The notes beneath the pieces are model-generated. The model did not search any database. It saw nothing but the letters and a program-made list of their open reading frames with translations, and was not told where the DNA came from. The translations under genes were made by a program, and so were the position numbers. This document shows positions 9,114-17,479 of a DNA stretch of 64,000 nt, in pieces. Location of the stretch: the IMG/VR virus record IMGVR_UViG_3300010885_017808, positions 1 through 64,000 of that record; one strand, written 5' to 3'. Positions within the stretch are counted from its first letter, which is position 1. Each line of letters opens with the position of its first letter. The stretch comes from a virus.

Positions 9114-9126
9114 TCCTAATCTATTA

Positions 9127-9933
9127 TTATTGCCAATATGCTTCTGTTCTTTTTACTTTGAGATCCTTGCTTTTGCTTCGCCCTGTACTTTTTCTATCAC
9201 CTTTAAGATGATCCAGGTATGCACCCCACTCGCTGTTAATCAACGGATGCCCTTCACCTGCAATTATGCCAGCACTCCAGTTATTTTCCTTTAATGCTAC
9301 TTGTTTTCTAACAGCATCAAATACAAAACTGTCATGCCATTCGTCTAAGGTAAAAATTCCACTTTCTGCATTGTCATAAAAGTATTGGAACTTTTTTAAA
9401 AATTCTTGTACTGCCGGACTTCGAAGATTTAACGAATATAAACCACATTCTGTATATTTTCCTTCTCTACCTAAAAATCCCAAGTCAATTTCAGGAGAAC
9501 AAAAACGTTCAATAGTCGATAACGGTATAGGACTATGACAAACAGTGTCGGCATCCATCCAGAATAAAATATCTGCATCGGTATTTTTAGCACAGTCAAA
9601 AATTGCATAGACTTTGTGAGCAAAACGCACAGCATCCCACTTAAATCCCTTGCCAGCGTCTTTTCTTTTTGAGCGAACTGGATCGTTTGTTACGTCACCG
9701 TTGGCTTTAGGGACATTTTTCCATTTTTCTTTGAATGCGGTTAGTGCTTCGACAGAATCTAAGTCAGTTAGCGTGATCCTAGAATGATCCGATACTCGAG
9801 GATTGCATTTTTCCGGATAAACATGTAGGGTAATTTCTGTTGGCCAGTTTTTGCAGAAGGTATCGATCATACGTTGACCGTATTGTCTTAATCCTGGTTC
9901 ATGAAACGTTGTTACAACCGCAATTTTCGTCAT
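9127..9933 (-). CDS. Nucleotide-diphospho-sugar transferase-like protein
   Basis: The start at 9933 is preferred because it overlaps the upstream stop as TAATG; an in-frame ATG at 9945 would lie inside the upstream gene. The 268-aa product has a GT-A-like N-terminus (IAVVTTFHEPG), a metal-binding DADILFWMDADTVC (D-x-D) near residue 130 and a conserved GLYSLNLRS segment. This layout is seen in family 8-like and related phage and bacterial transferases. The C-terminus is very basic. The donor sugar is unknown. Confidence 0.65.
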   Translation of the reverse strand: MTKIAVVTTFHEPGLRQYGQRMIDTFCKNWPTEITLHVYPEKCNPRVSDHSRITLTDLDSVEALTAFKEKWKNVPKANGDVTNDPVRSKRKDAGKGFKWDAVRFAHKVYAIFDCAKNTDADILFWMDADTVCHSPIPLSTIERFCSPEIDLGFLGREGKYTECGLYSLNLRSPAVQEFLKKFQYFYDNAESGIFTLDEWHDSFVFDAVRKQVALKENNWSAGIIAGEGHPLINSEWGAYLDHLKGDRKSTGRSKSKDLKVKRTEAYWQ

Positions 9934-10325
9934 TAATTTTTCCAAAGATGATAATGTTTGTGTATGTCTATTATTTTATAACAATTAGATTTTAAAAATT
10001 TGTAATGTTCTTGAGAATTTTTAATATCGCCTTCGATCATTATAAAAGGATAACATGCTCTCCATAAAGGTAACAATGTAGGTATCACATGAACCAGTTC
10101 TTTGTCGATAATGACAAAATCTACCTCTGGTATTGTGAATGTACTTTCAATATTTTCTCTATGAATTAAATTTTTACGTCTTAATGATTCGTCTTTAGGA
10201 TACAATACAAACACTGTCGGAGCATCGTCGAGTAACTCTTCTAAATTTCCAAAAGCAGCACCTACTACTAAAATATTTCGGAAATTCTTGTTAATTTTTC
10301 TCAATCGTTTTGTAAATTTTCCCAT
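9933..10325 (-). CDS. Small Rossmann-like protein in the glycan block
   Basis: A 130-aa protein not assigned to a family. It shows a strand-loop motif (NILVVGAAFGNLEELL) followed by VDFVIID, similar in rhythm to the nucleotide- or SAM-binding half of a methyltransferase, but too short for a full domain. It is coupled to the transferase downstream by TAATG. The start at 10325 is followed by a basic stretch (KFTKRLRKINKNFR). Confidence 0.6.
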   Translation of the reverse strand: MGKFTKRLRKINKNFRNILVVGAAFGNLEELLDDAPTVFVLYPKDESLRRKNLIHRENIESTFTIPEVDFVIIDKELVHVIPTLLPLWRACYPFIMIEGDIKNSQEHYKFLKSNCYKIIDIHKHYHLWKN

Positions 10326-10332
10326 AGATAAT

Positions 10333-10355
10333 CATTAAATACTCATATATTTATT
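10333..10355. promoter_or_regulatory. Divergent late-promoter-like motifs
   Basis: ATTAAATA (10334-10341) reads toward the plus gene at 10362. AATAAATA (complement of 10348-10355) reads toward the minus gene starting at 10325. Both fit the TAAATA pattern in a 36-bp divergent gap. Confidence 0.35.
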
Positions 10356-10361
10356 AACTAG

Positions 10362-11195
10362 ATGAAGTTCAGAATTTATAAAGAGTATGGAGCATTAAAC
10401 AGTGTACCTGTGTTCACTGCGCTAGAGCACGGGTTGAAAAATATTGGTTTTTCGGTGGTTGATAGTGGTCAAGACGTGGATGTTATATGGTCTGTTTTAT
10501 GGCAAGGCAGGATGGAGTTCAATCAACAAATATACGAAAGAGCCATAGCACTAGGACGACCTATCATGATTGTTGAAGTAGGTAATCTCATTCGTGGCAA
10601 GACATGGAGACTGTCTTTGACCAATGTGAATGGTCATGGAATTTTTGCAAATAGCGAAAATTTAGACCTTGACAGACCTGAAAAATTAGGCATCGAGCTG
10701 GCACCTGAAAAATTTAATAGACGTCCTGAAATACTAATTGCAGGGCAACATCAACAAAGTCTGCAATGGAAAGGACAACCTCCACTAGACGAATGGATGA
10801 GACGAAAAATCACAGAAATTCGTAAATTTTCGGCAAGACCTATAATCGTCAGACCTCATCCTCGAGCATTGTTTAATCTACGTGTTCCCGGAGTTACAAT
10901 AGATATTCCAAGACAGGTTCCCAAAACCTATGACGATTATAATTTTGATTGTAACTATCACTGCGTGGTAAATTTCAACAGTGGCCCAGCTATAAAAGCA
11001 GCAATTGATGGCGTTCCAATAATAACAGACTCTTCAAGCCTAGCATATGATATTAGTGATATTATAGAGAATATAGAAAATCCAATACTCAAGCCTAGAG
11101 AAGATTGGTTTATAAAATTAGCACATACTGAATGGACAATGCCCGAAATACTAACTGGAGCTCCCATGAAAAGTCTCATTGAAAAAATAAAATAA
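10362..11195 (+). CDS. KpsC/KpsS-like capsule glycosyltransferase-related protein (paralogue 3)
   Basis: A 277-aa protein with the same plan as the products at 6179 and 6987: SARPIIVRPHPRA, a VVNFNSGPAIKAAIDGVP loop and IENPILKPRE near the end. The R-P-H-P motif and the N-S-G loop match the GT-B C-terminal half of KpsC/KpsS proteins. No Shine-Dalgarno sequence precedes the ATG. It is separated from its paralogues by the minus-strand block, which points to rearrangement within the glycan locus. Confidence 0.65.
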   Translation: MKFRIYKEYGALNSVPVFTALEHGLKNIGFSVVDSGQDVDVIWSVLWQGRMEFNQQIYERAIALGRPIMIVEVGNLIRGKTWRLSLTNVNGHGIFANSENLDLDRPEKLGIELAPEKFNRRPEILIAGQHQQSLQWKGQPPLDEWMRRKITEIRKFSARPIIVRPHPRALFNLRVPGVTIDIPRQVPKTYDDYNFDCNYHCVVNFNSGPAIKAAIDGVPIITDSSSLAYDISDIIENIENPILKPREDWFIKLAHTEWTMPEILTGAPMKSLIEKIK

Positions 11196-11198
11196 CTG

Positions 11199-11227
11199 TT
11201 GACTCTCACAGTGTAACATGTTAAAAT
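11199..11227 (+). promoter_or_regulatory. Sigma-70-type promoter before the 395-aa gene
   Basis: TTGACT (11199-11204), a 17-bp spacer and TAAAAT (11222-11227). The ATG is at 11234, about where transcription would begin, so the message is predicted to be leaderless. Confidence 0.6.
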
Positions 11228-11233
11228 AGTTAG

Positions 11234-12421
11234 ATGTCAACCTCTGTATATATTGAAGATACCTTCGTAGAATTTTTTGTATTATGTGGAACTCATACGA
11301 CAATTCTACAAAAATCAGATTCAAGTGCATGCGATAGTTTTTATAATCAGATAGCTGCCGGAAAGAAACTAACTGCTAATCAGGGTGCATATCTTTTAAA
11401 AATTTTAGAAAAGTATAAACACTTTGCTAAAAAGTGCGGATTAGATTTTACTGATATATTACCTAATCTTGTTTGGAAAAATCCATTTAGAACTTTAGAT
11501 TTAACAAAATCTATATTTGTTGAACAGACAGAAACTGATATTAATGTTTGTTTAAAGTTTCCCTATTCCTTAAAGAAAGAGTTTGAAACTGAGATTGAAA
11601 ATTCCAAAGGAGAACTTGTTAGCCAATGGGATCATAATAGGCAGTTACGAGTAATGAATTTGTATAATCAGAATATTATACATCTACATGAATTTTGTCA
11701 AAAATATAACTTTGAAATAGATAATTCTTTTCTTGATGCTGTAAGTCAAGTAGAAGAAATTTGGCAGCATCAACACGATGTAATTTGCTATAGCACTGTT
11801 GAAAATGATACAGTTGTACTACACAATGCCGTAGAATCTTCGCAGACATACTGGGAAGAACATAAAACTGATTCAGTTAATCACAACATGTTTTTAGCAA
11901 AAGTTATGGGATATCCTGTTAGCATTGAAGGAGCTCCAAAAACAATAATTGATAAAATTTCATCAACAGACGAGAAATCTTTTTGGATTAAGTCAATAGA
12001 TAGTTTTTTTGAACTGTACAATGATATAGGTGGAATTGCCTGTGTGTTGTTAGACAGAAATACTAAAAATGTTGTAGAATGGTTAGAACATTTTGTAAGA
12101 GCAGCTGAGTTACATAATGCACGGAATTTAATTAAGGTGTGTTTTAGAGACGAAGCTGACAAAAATTCCAATCTAAATACCTGGATCAAAGAACAAGGTC
12201 TAGGTGGAAAAGTTGATGAGGGTCGTATTTTAATATTCAATCATAAACCGCCCAAGTGGTTGTTTACTAAGAATATAGATGTTAAAATCGTAGTAACAAA
12301 TAGTTATACTCCTCATAATGAACCCGTTGCGGCTTCGTGGTTAGCAAGCCACTCCTGTATATGTTATGTGGGAGAAATTACACCTACTCCCCCGAGGAAT
12401 AAAAAAATTGTCAGTTTGTAA
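11234..12421 (+). CDS. Protein of unknown function upstream of UvsW
   Basis: A 395-aa protein that I do not recognise. The N-terminal half is helical and charged. The C-terminal half alternates strands and helices (GGIACVLLD, NLIKVCFRD, IDVKIVVTNSYTP), like an alpha/beta ATPase or toprim-type fold, but no Walker motif is visible. It ends 14 nt beyond the proposed uvsW start. Its place between a promoter and uvsW suggests a DNA-metabolism role, by context only. Confidence 0.7.
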   Translation: MSTSVYIEDTFVEFFVLCGTHTTILQKSDSSACDSFYNQIAAGKKLTANQGAYLLKILEKYKHFAKKCGLDFTDILPNLVWKNPFRTLDLTKSIFVEQTETDINVCLKFPYSLKKEFETEIENSKGELVSQWDHNRQLRVMNLYNQNIIHLHEFCQKYNFEIDNSFLDAVSQVEEIWQHQHDVICYSTVENDTVVLHNAVESSQTYWEEHKTDSVNHNMFLAKVMGYPVSIEGAPKTIIDKISSTDEKSFWIKSIDSFFELYNDIGGIACVLLDRNTKNVVEWLEHFVRAAELHNARNLIKVCFRDEADKNSNLNTWIKEQGLGGKVDEGRILIFNHKPPKWLFTKNIDVKIVVTNSYTPHNEPVAASWLASHSCICYVGEITPTPPRNKKIVSL

Positions 12422-13862
12422 ATTAATAATAAAAGACGAAGTAAACATTAAGTGTGAAGGCTTAAGTGTTGAAACTAGGCGTAAAATTGTCAACAAACTA
12501 AAATTTGATTTGCCTTACGCTCGTCACATGCCTGCTTACAAATTGGGTCGTTGGGATGGCACTAAAACATATTTTGGTATTGGCGGAAACGGTTATCTTG
12601 CACACCTAGATGTTATTCTACCTATCATCCAAGACTCTGGATATGAAATAGATATTGAAGATTTACGTCATCATAGCAAAATAGAATTTACACACGTTAC
12701 TGAAAATTATTGGGCAGACAAAGGCAAGACTTGGCCCAAAGGTCACCCTAATGCTGGAGATCCGATTGTACTTCGTGATTATCAATACGATGTAGTCAAT
12801 AAATTTTGCGATAATCCTCAAGCATTACAAGAAGTTGCTACCGGTGCTGGCAAGACAATTACCACAGCTACACTGAGTCACCTTAGTGAAAAATACGGAC
12901 GAACAATGGTTATTGTTCCTAATAAAAGTCTAGTAGTACAAACTGAAGAAGATTATAAGAACCTAGGACTTGATGTTGGTGTATACTTCGGTGATCGTAA
13001 AGAACTAGGAAAAACCCATACTATCTGTACTTGGCAAAGTCTTAATGTACTAGACAAAAATAGTTATGACGGCGATGCCTTATCTTTAGCAGAATTTATA
13101 GAAGGTGTAGCAGCTATTATTGTTGACGAAGTACATCAAGCTAAAGCAGAAGTACTTACTAAACTATTAACTCAAAACTTTAAAAACTGTGCCATACGAT
13201 GGGGATTGACTGGAACTATACCTAAAGAAGCTTGGGAGTTTCAAGGCATTTTAGCTAGTATTGGTCCAGTTATTAATCAAGTTTCTGCACACGACCTACA
13301 AGAAAAAGGTGTGTTGGCACAGTTACAGATTAATATTTTACAAACAAATGAAGTACAGGCGTTTAGAAGTTTTGCAGACGAATATGCGTTCTTAGTCACC
13401 GACGACTCACGTGTTACTTGGTTGGCAAATAAAATTAAAGAATTGGCATTAACGGGAAACACATTGGTGTTAATTAATAGAATTGACACCGGCAATAAAT
13501 TAATAGAACGTATTCCTGAAGCTGTCTTTGTTAGTGGTGGAATGAAACTTGACGACAGGAAAGATGAATATGATGAAATTAAAACAAGCAATGACAAGAT
13601 TATTGTGGCGACTTATGGTGTGGCCGCTGTGGGTATTAATATTCCAAGGATTTTTAATTTGGTTCTTGTGGAACCCGGAAAGAGCTTTGTCAGAGTTATA
13701 CAGAGTATTGGGCGAGGCATTAGAAAAGCGCAGGACAAAGACCACGTTGAGATCTGGGATATCACGTCCGCCTGCAAATATTCCAAGAGACATCTTACTG
13801 AAAGAAAGAAGTACTATAAAGAGGCGAAGTACCCCTTTACAATAACAAAAGTGAACATATGA
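12408..13862 (+). CDS. uvsW: UvsW, recombination/repair helicase
   Basis: UvsW is a superfamily 2 helicase that unwinds R-loops and branched DNA and regresses forks. The sequence shows an N-terminal domain ending PAYKLGRWDGTKTYF, then motif I TGAGKT near residue 144, the DEVH box (IIVDEVHQA), motif III (LTGTI) and motif VI QSIGRGIRK. The start is placed at TTG 12408, because GAGG lies 10 nt before it and the protein then begins SVCKLIIKD, as in the family. An in-frame ATG at 12366 has no ribosome site and adds 14 unlike residues. The product is 484 aa and overlaps the next gene by ATGA. Confidence 0.9.
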   Translation: MSVCKLIIKDEVNIKCEGLSVETRRKIVNKLKFDLPYARHMPAYKLGRWDGTKTYFGIGGNGYLAHLDVILPIIQDSGYEIDIEDLRHHSKIEFTHVTENYWADKGKTWPKGHPNAGDPIVLRDYQYDVVNKFCDNPQALQEVATGAGKTITTATLSHLSEKYGRTMVIVPNKSLVVQTEEDYKNLGLDVGVYFGDRKELGKTHTICTWQSLNVLDKNSYDGDALSLAEFIEGVAAIIVDEVHQAKAEVLTKLLTQNFKNCAIRWGLTGTIPKEAWEFQGILASIGPVINQVSAHDLQEKGVLAQLQINILQTNEVQAFRSFADEYAFLVTDDSRVTWLANKIKELALTGNTLVLINRIDTGNKLIERIPEAVFVSGGMKLDDRKDEYDEIKTSNDKIIVATYGVAAVGINIPRIFNLVLVEPGKSFVRVIQSIGRGIRKAQDKDHVEIWDITSACKYSKRHLTERKKYYKEAKYPFTITKVNI

Positions 13863-14365
13863 AAATTTTAACATTAAACAATAGATCTTTTGATCTAAAT
13901 GATTTACCAGACGAAGTTGATGAAGATACTCGATTTTCAGTCCTTGATAACAGCAATCCCAGCGAACCGGATTTCTATTTTATGCCACTGATTTTTTTAG
14001 AATCATTTAATAGTCCGGCTATTTTATTAAACATCGGAGGCTACGAAGTACAGATGCCTTTGGATTGGTGTATGATAGTCGGAGATAAGGATTGTGGTCT
14101 AGATCCAGAAGTATTACCGTTAACTAGTTTAAACGAACGAGGATTTGATGCATTCTCTTTTAATCCTGTAAACGGATTTAAATGTGAATACTACCCTATC
14201 GAAATTGTAAATATCTATCAAGATGTTCGGTGGTACTTTCCTAAAATGAAAAATGGACAACTGTTAACAGTGCCATTACACGACGGCCCTAGTCCGCCGT
14301 GTGTATTTTTTGTCAAAGAAATAAGTAGACAGAGCGAAATCTTACAATTAGATAAGGTGATTTAA
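13859..14365 (+). CDS. Conserved T4-like phage protein of unknown function
   Basis: A 168-aa protein beginning MKILTLNNRSFDLNDLP, with GGYEVQMPLDWCMIVGD in the middle and NIYQDVRWYFPKMKNGQLL later. I recognise the pattern as a protein conserved in T4-like phages of cyanobacteria and other aquatic bacteria, but know no function. It is coupled to uvsW (ATGA overlap) and directly abuts the cupin gene. It has no signal peptide or membrane segment. Confidence 0.75.
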   Translation: MKILTLNNRSFDLNDLPDEVDEDTRFSVLDNSNPSEPDFYFMPLIFLESFNSPAILLNIGGYEVQMPLDWCMIVGDKDCGLDPEVLPLTSLNERGFDAFSFNPVNGFKCEYYPIEIVNIYQDVRWYFPKMKNGQLLTVPLHDGPSPPCVFFVKEISRQSEILQLDKVI

Positions 14366-14722
14366 ATGAAAGCAGGAAAAGTTTGGGGAGTTACCGAATT
14401 GCTAGAAGCAAACGGAGTATTAGAATTCCATCGATTAGAAGCAAGGGCCGGCGGCGTTTGTTCTAAACATAAACACAAATATAAGTGGAATGGATTCTTT
14501 GTAGAATCTGGAGAAATGATTGTTCGAGTATGGAAAAACAACTACGATCTAGTAGATGAAACAATACTAACAGCTGGACAATATACAAAAGTTGCTCCGG
14601 GCGAATATCATCAATTCGAAGCAGTAACTGATATTGTAGCATTTGAATTGTATTGGGCAGAGTTTGATCATGACGATATTGAGCGGGAAACTGTGGGGTT
14701 TAACAAACATGGGACAGCTTAA
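14366..14722 (+). CDS. Small cupin-domain protein
   Basis: A 118-aa single-domain cupin. The first conserved motif is SKHKHKYKWNGFFVESGE (metal-binding histidines and a glutamate) and the second is VAPGEYHQF. Cupins of this size bind metal and act as sugar isomerases, epimerases or sensors. It starts right after the preceding stop and overlaps the next gene. The substrate cannot be inferred. Confidence 0.75.
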   Translation: MKAGKVWGVTELLEANGVLEFHRLEARAGGVCSKHKHKYKWNGFFVESGEMIVRVWKNNYDLVDETILTAGQYTKVAPGEYHQFEAVTDIVAFELYWAEFDHDDIERETVGFNKHGTA

Positions 14723-14984
14723 AGAAAACACATCGTACATATACGAACGTGCCGACGGTATAGTCTACGCTAGAGAATTCGGCTCTGATCCAGCCACTCG
14801 TAAAGAAATTGGCTGGACTTACGATAACAGAACTAATGACGGACGACCGTTACAAGAACATATTAAAGAAGATCAGTTGTGGGGTGAAATCCGTCGAATG
14901 GCTAAAACTAATCCTACTTTACAAGAGGCTATAGATCGTGTTAAAATAATCTACTTACTGAGTAAAGACAATGGGAAAAAATAA
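14709..14984 (+). CDS. Conserved small phage protein
   Basis: A 91-aa protein starting MGQLKENTSYIYERADG and containing VYAREFGSDPATRKEIG, a pattern seen in T4-like cyanophages, with no known function. The ATG at 14709 is used although it overlaps the cupin gene by 14 nt, since the conserved sequence begins there. An earlier in-frame ATG at 14643 would add unrelated residues. It overlaps the next gene by 14 nt. Confidence 0.7.
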   Translation: MGQLKENTSYIYERADGIVYAREFGSDPATRKEIGWTYDNRTNDGRPLQEHIKEDQLWGEIRRMAKTNPTLQEAIDRVKIIYLLSKDNGKK

Positions 14985-15450
14985 ACACGTAGATCTTTTT
15001 AGCGACATGATCCCGGCAGTGGACATGGGCATGAAAGAATTGTGGGATGCTGTAACTGAAGAAGGCCGAAAAGAAATTAAAGGCGATTTTTGGAATCTTA
15101 ATCGATATATCAGCAATGTTAAAAGTAATAATAGAGAATTACAAGAACATTTTTTATTAACTACAAACGAATTTTATAATAAAAACTGGTCGCTGATACA
15201 GAAACATCCTAAGCTGGTTTGGCAGACATTGTGTTTGTGTAGTCACGATTCAAAGAAAACTTATTTTCACGAATGGCTTCCTCTTAAAAAACAAAAAGAT
15301 AAAAAAGTAGAATTTTTAGCAAACTTATTTCCAGATATGAAAATATCTGATATAGAAACGTTGGCTGCTATTACAACTGATAAAGAGATTAAAGAATATG
15401 CTAAGGACCTTGGTTGGGACAAAAAGCAAATTAATGAAATTAAATTATAA
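14971..15450 (+). CDS. Probable gp62-like clamp-loader small subunit
   Basis: gp62 joins gp44 in loading the gp45 sliding clamp. The 159-aa protein has an FWNLNRYISN segment, a run of helices, a basic KKTYFHEWLPLKKQK stretch like the K-R-[FY]-x-K-W motif of gp62, and a C-terminal helical part (VEFLANLFP onward) like the region after it in T4. Overall similarity is low and no gp44 gene is in the window, so this is tentative. It lies between two replication-linked genes. Confidence 0.45.
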   Translation: MGKNKHVDLFSDMIPAVDMGMKELWDAVTEEGRKEIKGDFWNLNRYISNVKSNNRELQEHFLLTTNEFYNKNWSLIQKHPKLVWQTLCLCSHDSKKTYFHEWLPLKKQKDKKVEFLANLFPDMKISDIETLAAITTDKEIKEYAKDLGWDKKQINEIKL

Positions 15451-16117
15451 GTGTGAATTCTGTGAAAAACTATTTGCTAAAGAAAAAACTTTAGTAATAC
15501 ACATCTGTGAGCAAAAACGCAGATACTTAGGAAAATCTGAAAAACACGTACAACTAGGTTTGTTAACTTTTCAACGATTCTATGAATTAACACAAAAGGC
15601 AGCTAAACCTAAAACGTTTGATGAATTTGCTACAAGTAGTTTTTACACAGCATTTGTAAAATTTGGCAGTTTCCTATCTAACACAAATCCGATATATCCG
15701 GAAAGATTTATTGACTTTGTTGTTAAGAGTGGGATTAAACTTGACCATTGGTGTCGAGATGAACTGTATGACAAATATATTAGTGAGCTTATTAAAATTG
15801 AGCCTGCTGATGGAGCAATACAAAGAACTATCAAAACCATGATAGATTGGAGTGATGCAAATAAAGCACCCTGGGAGCATTATTTTGCATATGTAAATTT
15901 AAACAGAGCCACACACGATATTAAAGAAGGATTGATAAGTCCTTGGGTAGTGTTAAATAGCAAGTCAGGAAAAGACATGTTAAAAAGAATGAACGACGAG
16001 CAATTAGACATTATTGGTGCAGTAATTGACCCGCAACACTGGGCTCGTAAATTTAAAACTATGCCTGCCGATGTAGAATTAGTAAAAGCAGTACTTAAGG
16101 AGGCGAAGATATTGTAA
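15434..16117 (+). CDS. Zinc-finger protein of unknown function
   Basis: A 227-aa protein with an N-terminal C-x2-C...H-x-C zinc finger (YKCEFCEKLFAKEKTLVIHI; Cys7, Cys10, His23, Cys25). The rest is helical with DWSDANKAPWEHYF and ends in IDPQHWARKFK. The ATG at 15434 places the finger at the N-terminus; the overlap with the preceding gene is 17 nt. A similar protein appears to be conserved in cyanophage genomes. DNA or RNA binding is plausible from the finger, but its role is unknown. Confidence 0.7.
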   Translation: MKLNYKCEFCEKLFAKEKTLVIHICEQKRRYLGKSEKHVQLGLLTFQRFYELTQKAAKPKTFDEFATSSFYTAFVKFGSFLSNTNPIYPERFIDFVVKSGIKLDHWCRDELYDKYISELIKIEPADGAIQRTIKTMIDWSDANKAPWEHYFAYVNLNRATHDIKEGLISPWVVLNSKSGKDMLKRMNDEQLDIIGAVIDPQHWARKFKTMPADVELVKAVLKEAKIL

Positions 16118-16335
16118 TGCCAAAAAGACCAGAACCACCCGAAGAAGAATTAAAACATAACGAAGAATTTATTTCTCGTGATGATATAGACATTGAAGTT
16201 GTTATAGGCGAAGAATCTCCGGATGTGTATGTTAAATTTAGCGGATTTGATGATGCTGAAGATGCCGAAGAGTATGCGCAATTTTTAGCAGAAACGCTGC
16301 CACTCTTATTGTTTGAAAGTACAAGGTTACAATAA
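16117..16335 (+). CDS. Small acidic conserved protein
   Basis: A 72-aa protein with an acidic N-terminus (PEPPEEEL) and the segment DVYVKFSGFDDAEDAEEYAQ, ending LPLLLFEST. It is joined to both neighbours by TAATG overlaps, so it belongs to one translational unit with the zinc-finger and DnaE-like genes. It seems conserved in T4-like aquatic phages. No function is known. Confidence 0.7.
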   Translation: MPKRPEPPEEELKHNEEFISRDDIDIEVVIGEESPDVYVKFSGFDDAEDAEEYAQFLAETLPLLLFESTRLQ

Positions 16336-16913
16336 TGCCCGATATTGACATAGACTTTTTAGATAGAGAAAAAGCATTGACACTTTTTAAACATACTGTA
16401 GCAAGTAGAAAGGAAGATGCTAAGTTAGTTAAACATAACACAGGAGTTTATCTTCACGAAGTTCCTGTTGATCCAATAACTGGTCTATGTTCTGTTCCCT
16501 ATGACGAAGCAGACGATAGCGGATATTTTAAAATAGATTTTTTAAACGTTGGAATTTATAAAGGTGTTCGCGACGAAGAACACCTAGTTCAATTAATGAA
16601 TCAGGAGCCACTATGGGATCTATTACTTCAGGACGAATTTGTAAATCTGTTATTTCATTTGAACGGGCATGGGGATATAATCCGGAAGACCCTGCCGACT
16701 TCCGTGGAACAATTATCTGCCGTCCTAGCAATGATCCGCCCTGCCAAACGTTATCTGATTGGGAAGCCATGGACGACGATTATGACGGAAGTTTGGACCA
16801 AGCCCGAGACTGGTGAGTACTACTTTAAGAAGAGTCATGCTACAGCTTATGCTGTGGCCATTGTAGTGCAGATGAATTTAATCTGTGAACAAATCAGCTA
16901 CGGATATACCTAA
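16335..16913 (+). CDS. Miniature DnaE-like (family C polymerase) protein
   Basis: This 192-aa protein keeps, in order, the short conserved blocks of bacterial DNA polymerase III alpha while dropping what lies between. PDIDIDF (residues 2-8) matches the PDFDVDF strand with two catalytic aspartates (Asp5, Asp7). KHNTGVY (33-39) matches KHAGGVV. KIDFL (66-70) matches KFDFL with the third aspartate (Asp68). AMIRPA (132-137) matches ALFRPG. KKSHATAYA (165-173) matches NKSHSAAYA. DnaE has about 1,160 residues. It may be a reduced catalytic palm, a regulator or a decoy for the host polymerase; activity is unproven. The T4-type gp43 polymerase is not in this window. Confidence 0.65.
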   Translation: MPDIDIDFLDREKALTLFKHTVASRKEDAKLVKHNTGVYLHEVPVDPITGLCSVPYDEADDSGYFKIDFLNVGIYKGVRDEEHLVQLMNQEPLWDLLLQDEFVNLLFHLNGHGDIIRKTLPTSVEQLSAVLAMIRPAKRYLIGKPWTTIMTEVWTKPETGEYYFKKSHATAYAVAIVVQMNLICEQISYGYT

Positions 16914-17479
16914 TGAACTTTGACGCATTTAGTTCTGCACAACTGCAAAGTAAATTGTGGATGGTAGAGAAATTAGAATTTACACTAAACGAAAATATAC
17001 CAACTGATAGTAGTAATGGTTTTAGAATTTGGATTTTAGCAGGGTGGTATGGATTAGCTAATTTATTAATAAGAACAAGAAATATCCTTCCTGTTTTAGA
17101 AGTTCGTAGTTTTGATATCGATCCCGAATGTGAATCTATAGCCGATGCTATTAATAACTTATGGGTTTGGCAAGCATGGCAATTTAAAGCACACACTGGC
17201 GATATTAATCAACTGACATATGAGCCTAGACCAGACGTAGTAATTAATACTGCGGTAGAGCATATGACATCAAATGAGTGGTGGGAGAACATTCCAAAAG
17301 GTACTGTAGTTTGTTTACAATCTAGTGATATGGATCACTCTGATCATGTAAATACATTTTCTAACTATCGATCATTACAGGAAAAATATCCAATGGAAGA
17401 ATGGTATTATGAAGGAACCAAACGTTTCCAATACGACGATTTTGCATTTAATCGAAGTATGGTTATTGGAGTTAAGTAG
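16913..17479 (+). CDS. Probable SAM-dependent methyltransferase-like protein
   Basis: A 188-aa protein with a loop-like motif (WILAGWYGLANLL), an acidic second-strand end (VRSFDIDPEC) and PDVVINTAVEHM, together matching the order of class I methyltransferase motifs I to IV. It is coupled to the DnaE-like gene by TAATG and converges with the gene at 17472. The target is unknown. Confidence 0.6.
   Translation: MNFDAFSSAQLQSKLWMVEKLEFTLNENIPTDSSNGFRIWILAGWYGLANLLIRTRNILPVLEVRSFDIDPECESIADAINNLWVWQAWQFKAHTGDINQLTYEPRPDVVINTAVEHMTSNEWWENIPKGTVVCLQSSDMDHSDHVNTFSNYRSLQEKYPMEEWYYEGTKRFQYDDFAFNRSMVIGVK

Noticed and set aside
13277-13874. Two minus frames over the UvsW helicase domain
   Set aside because: Antisense to conserved helicase motifs; shadows.
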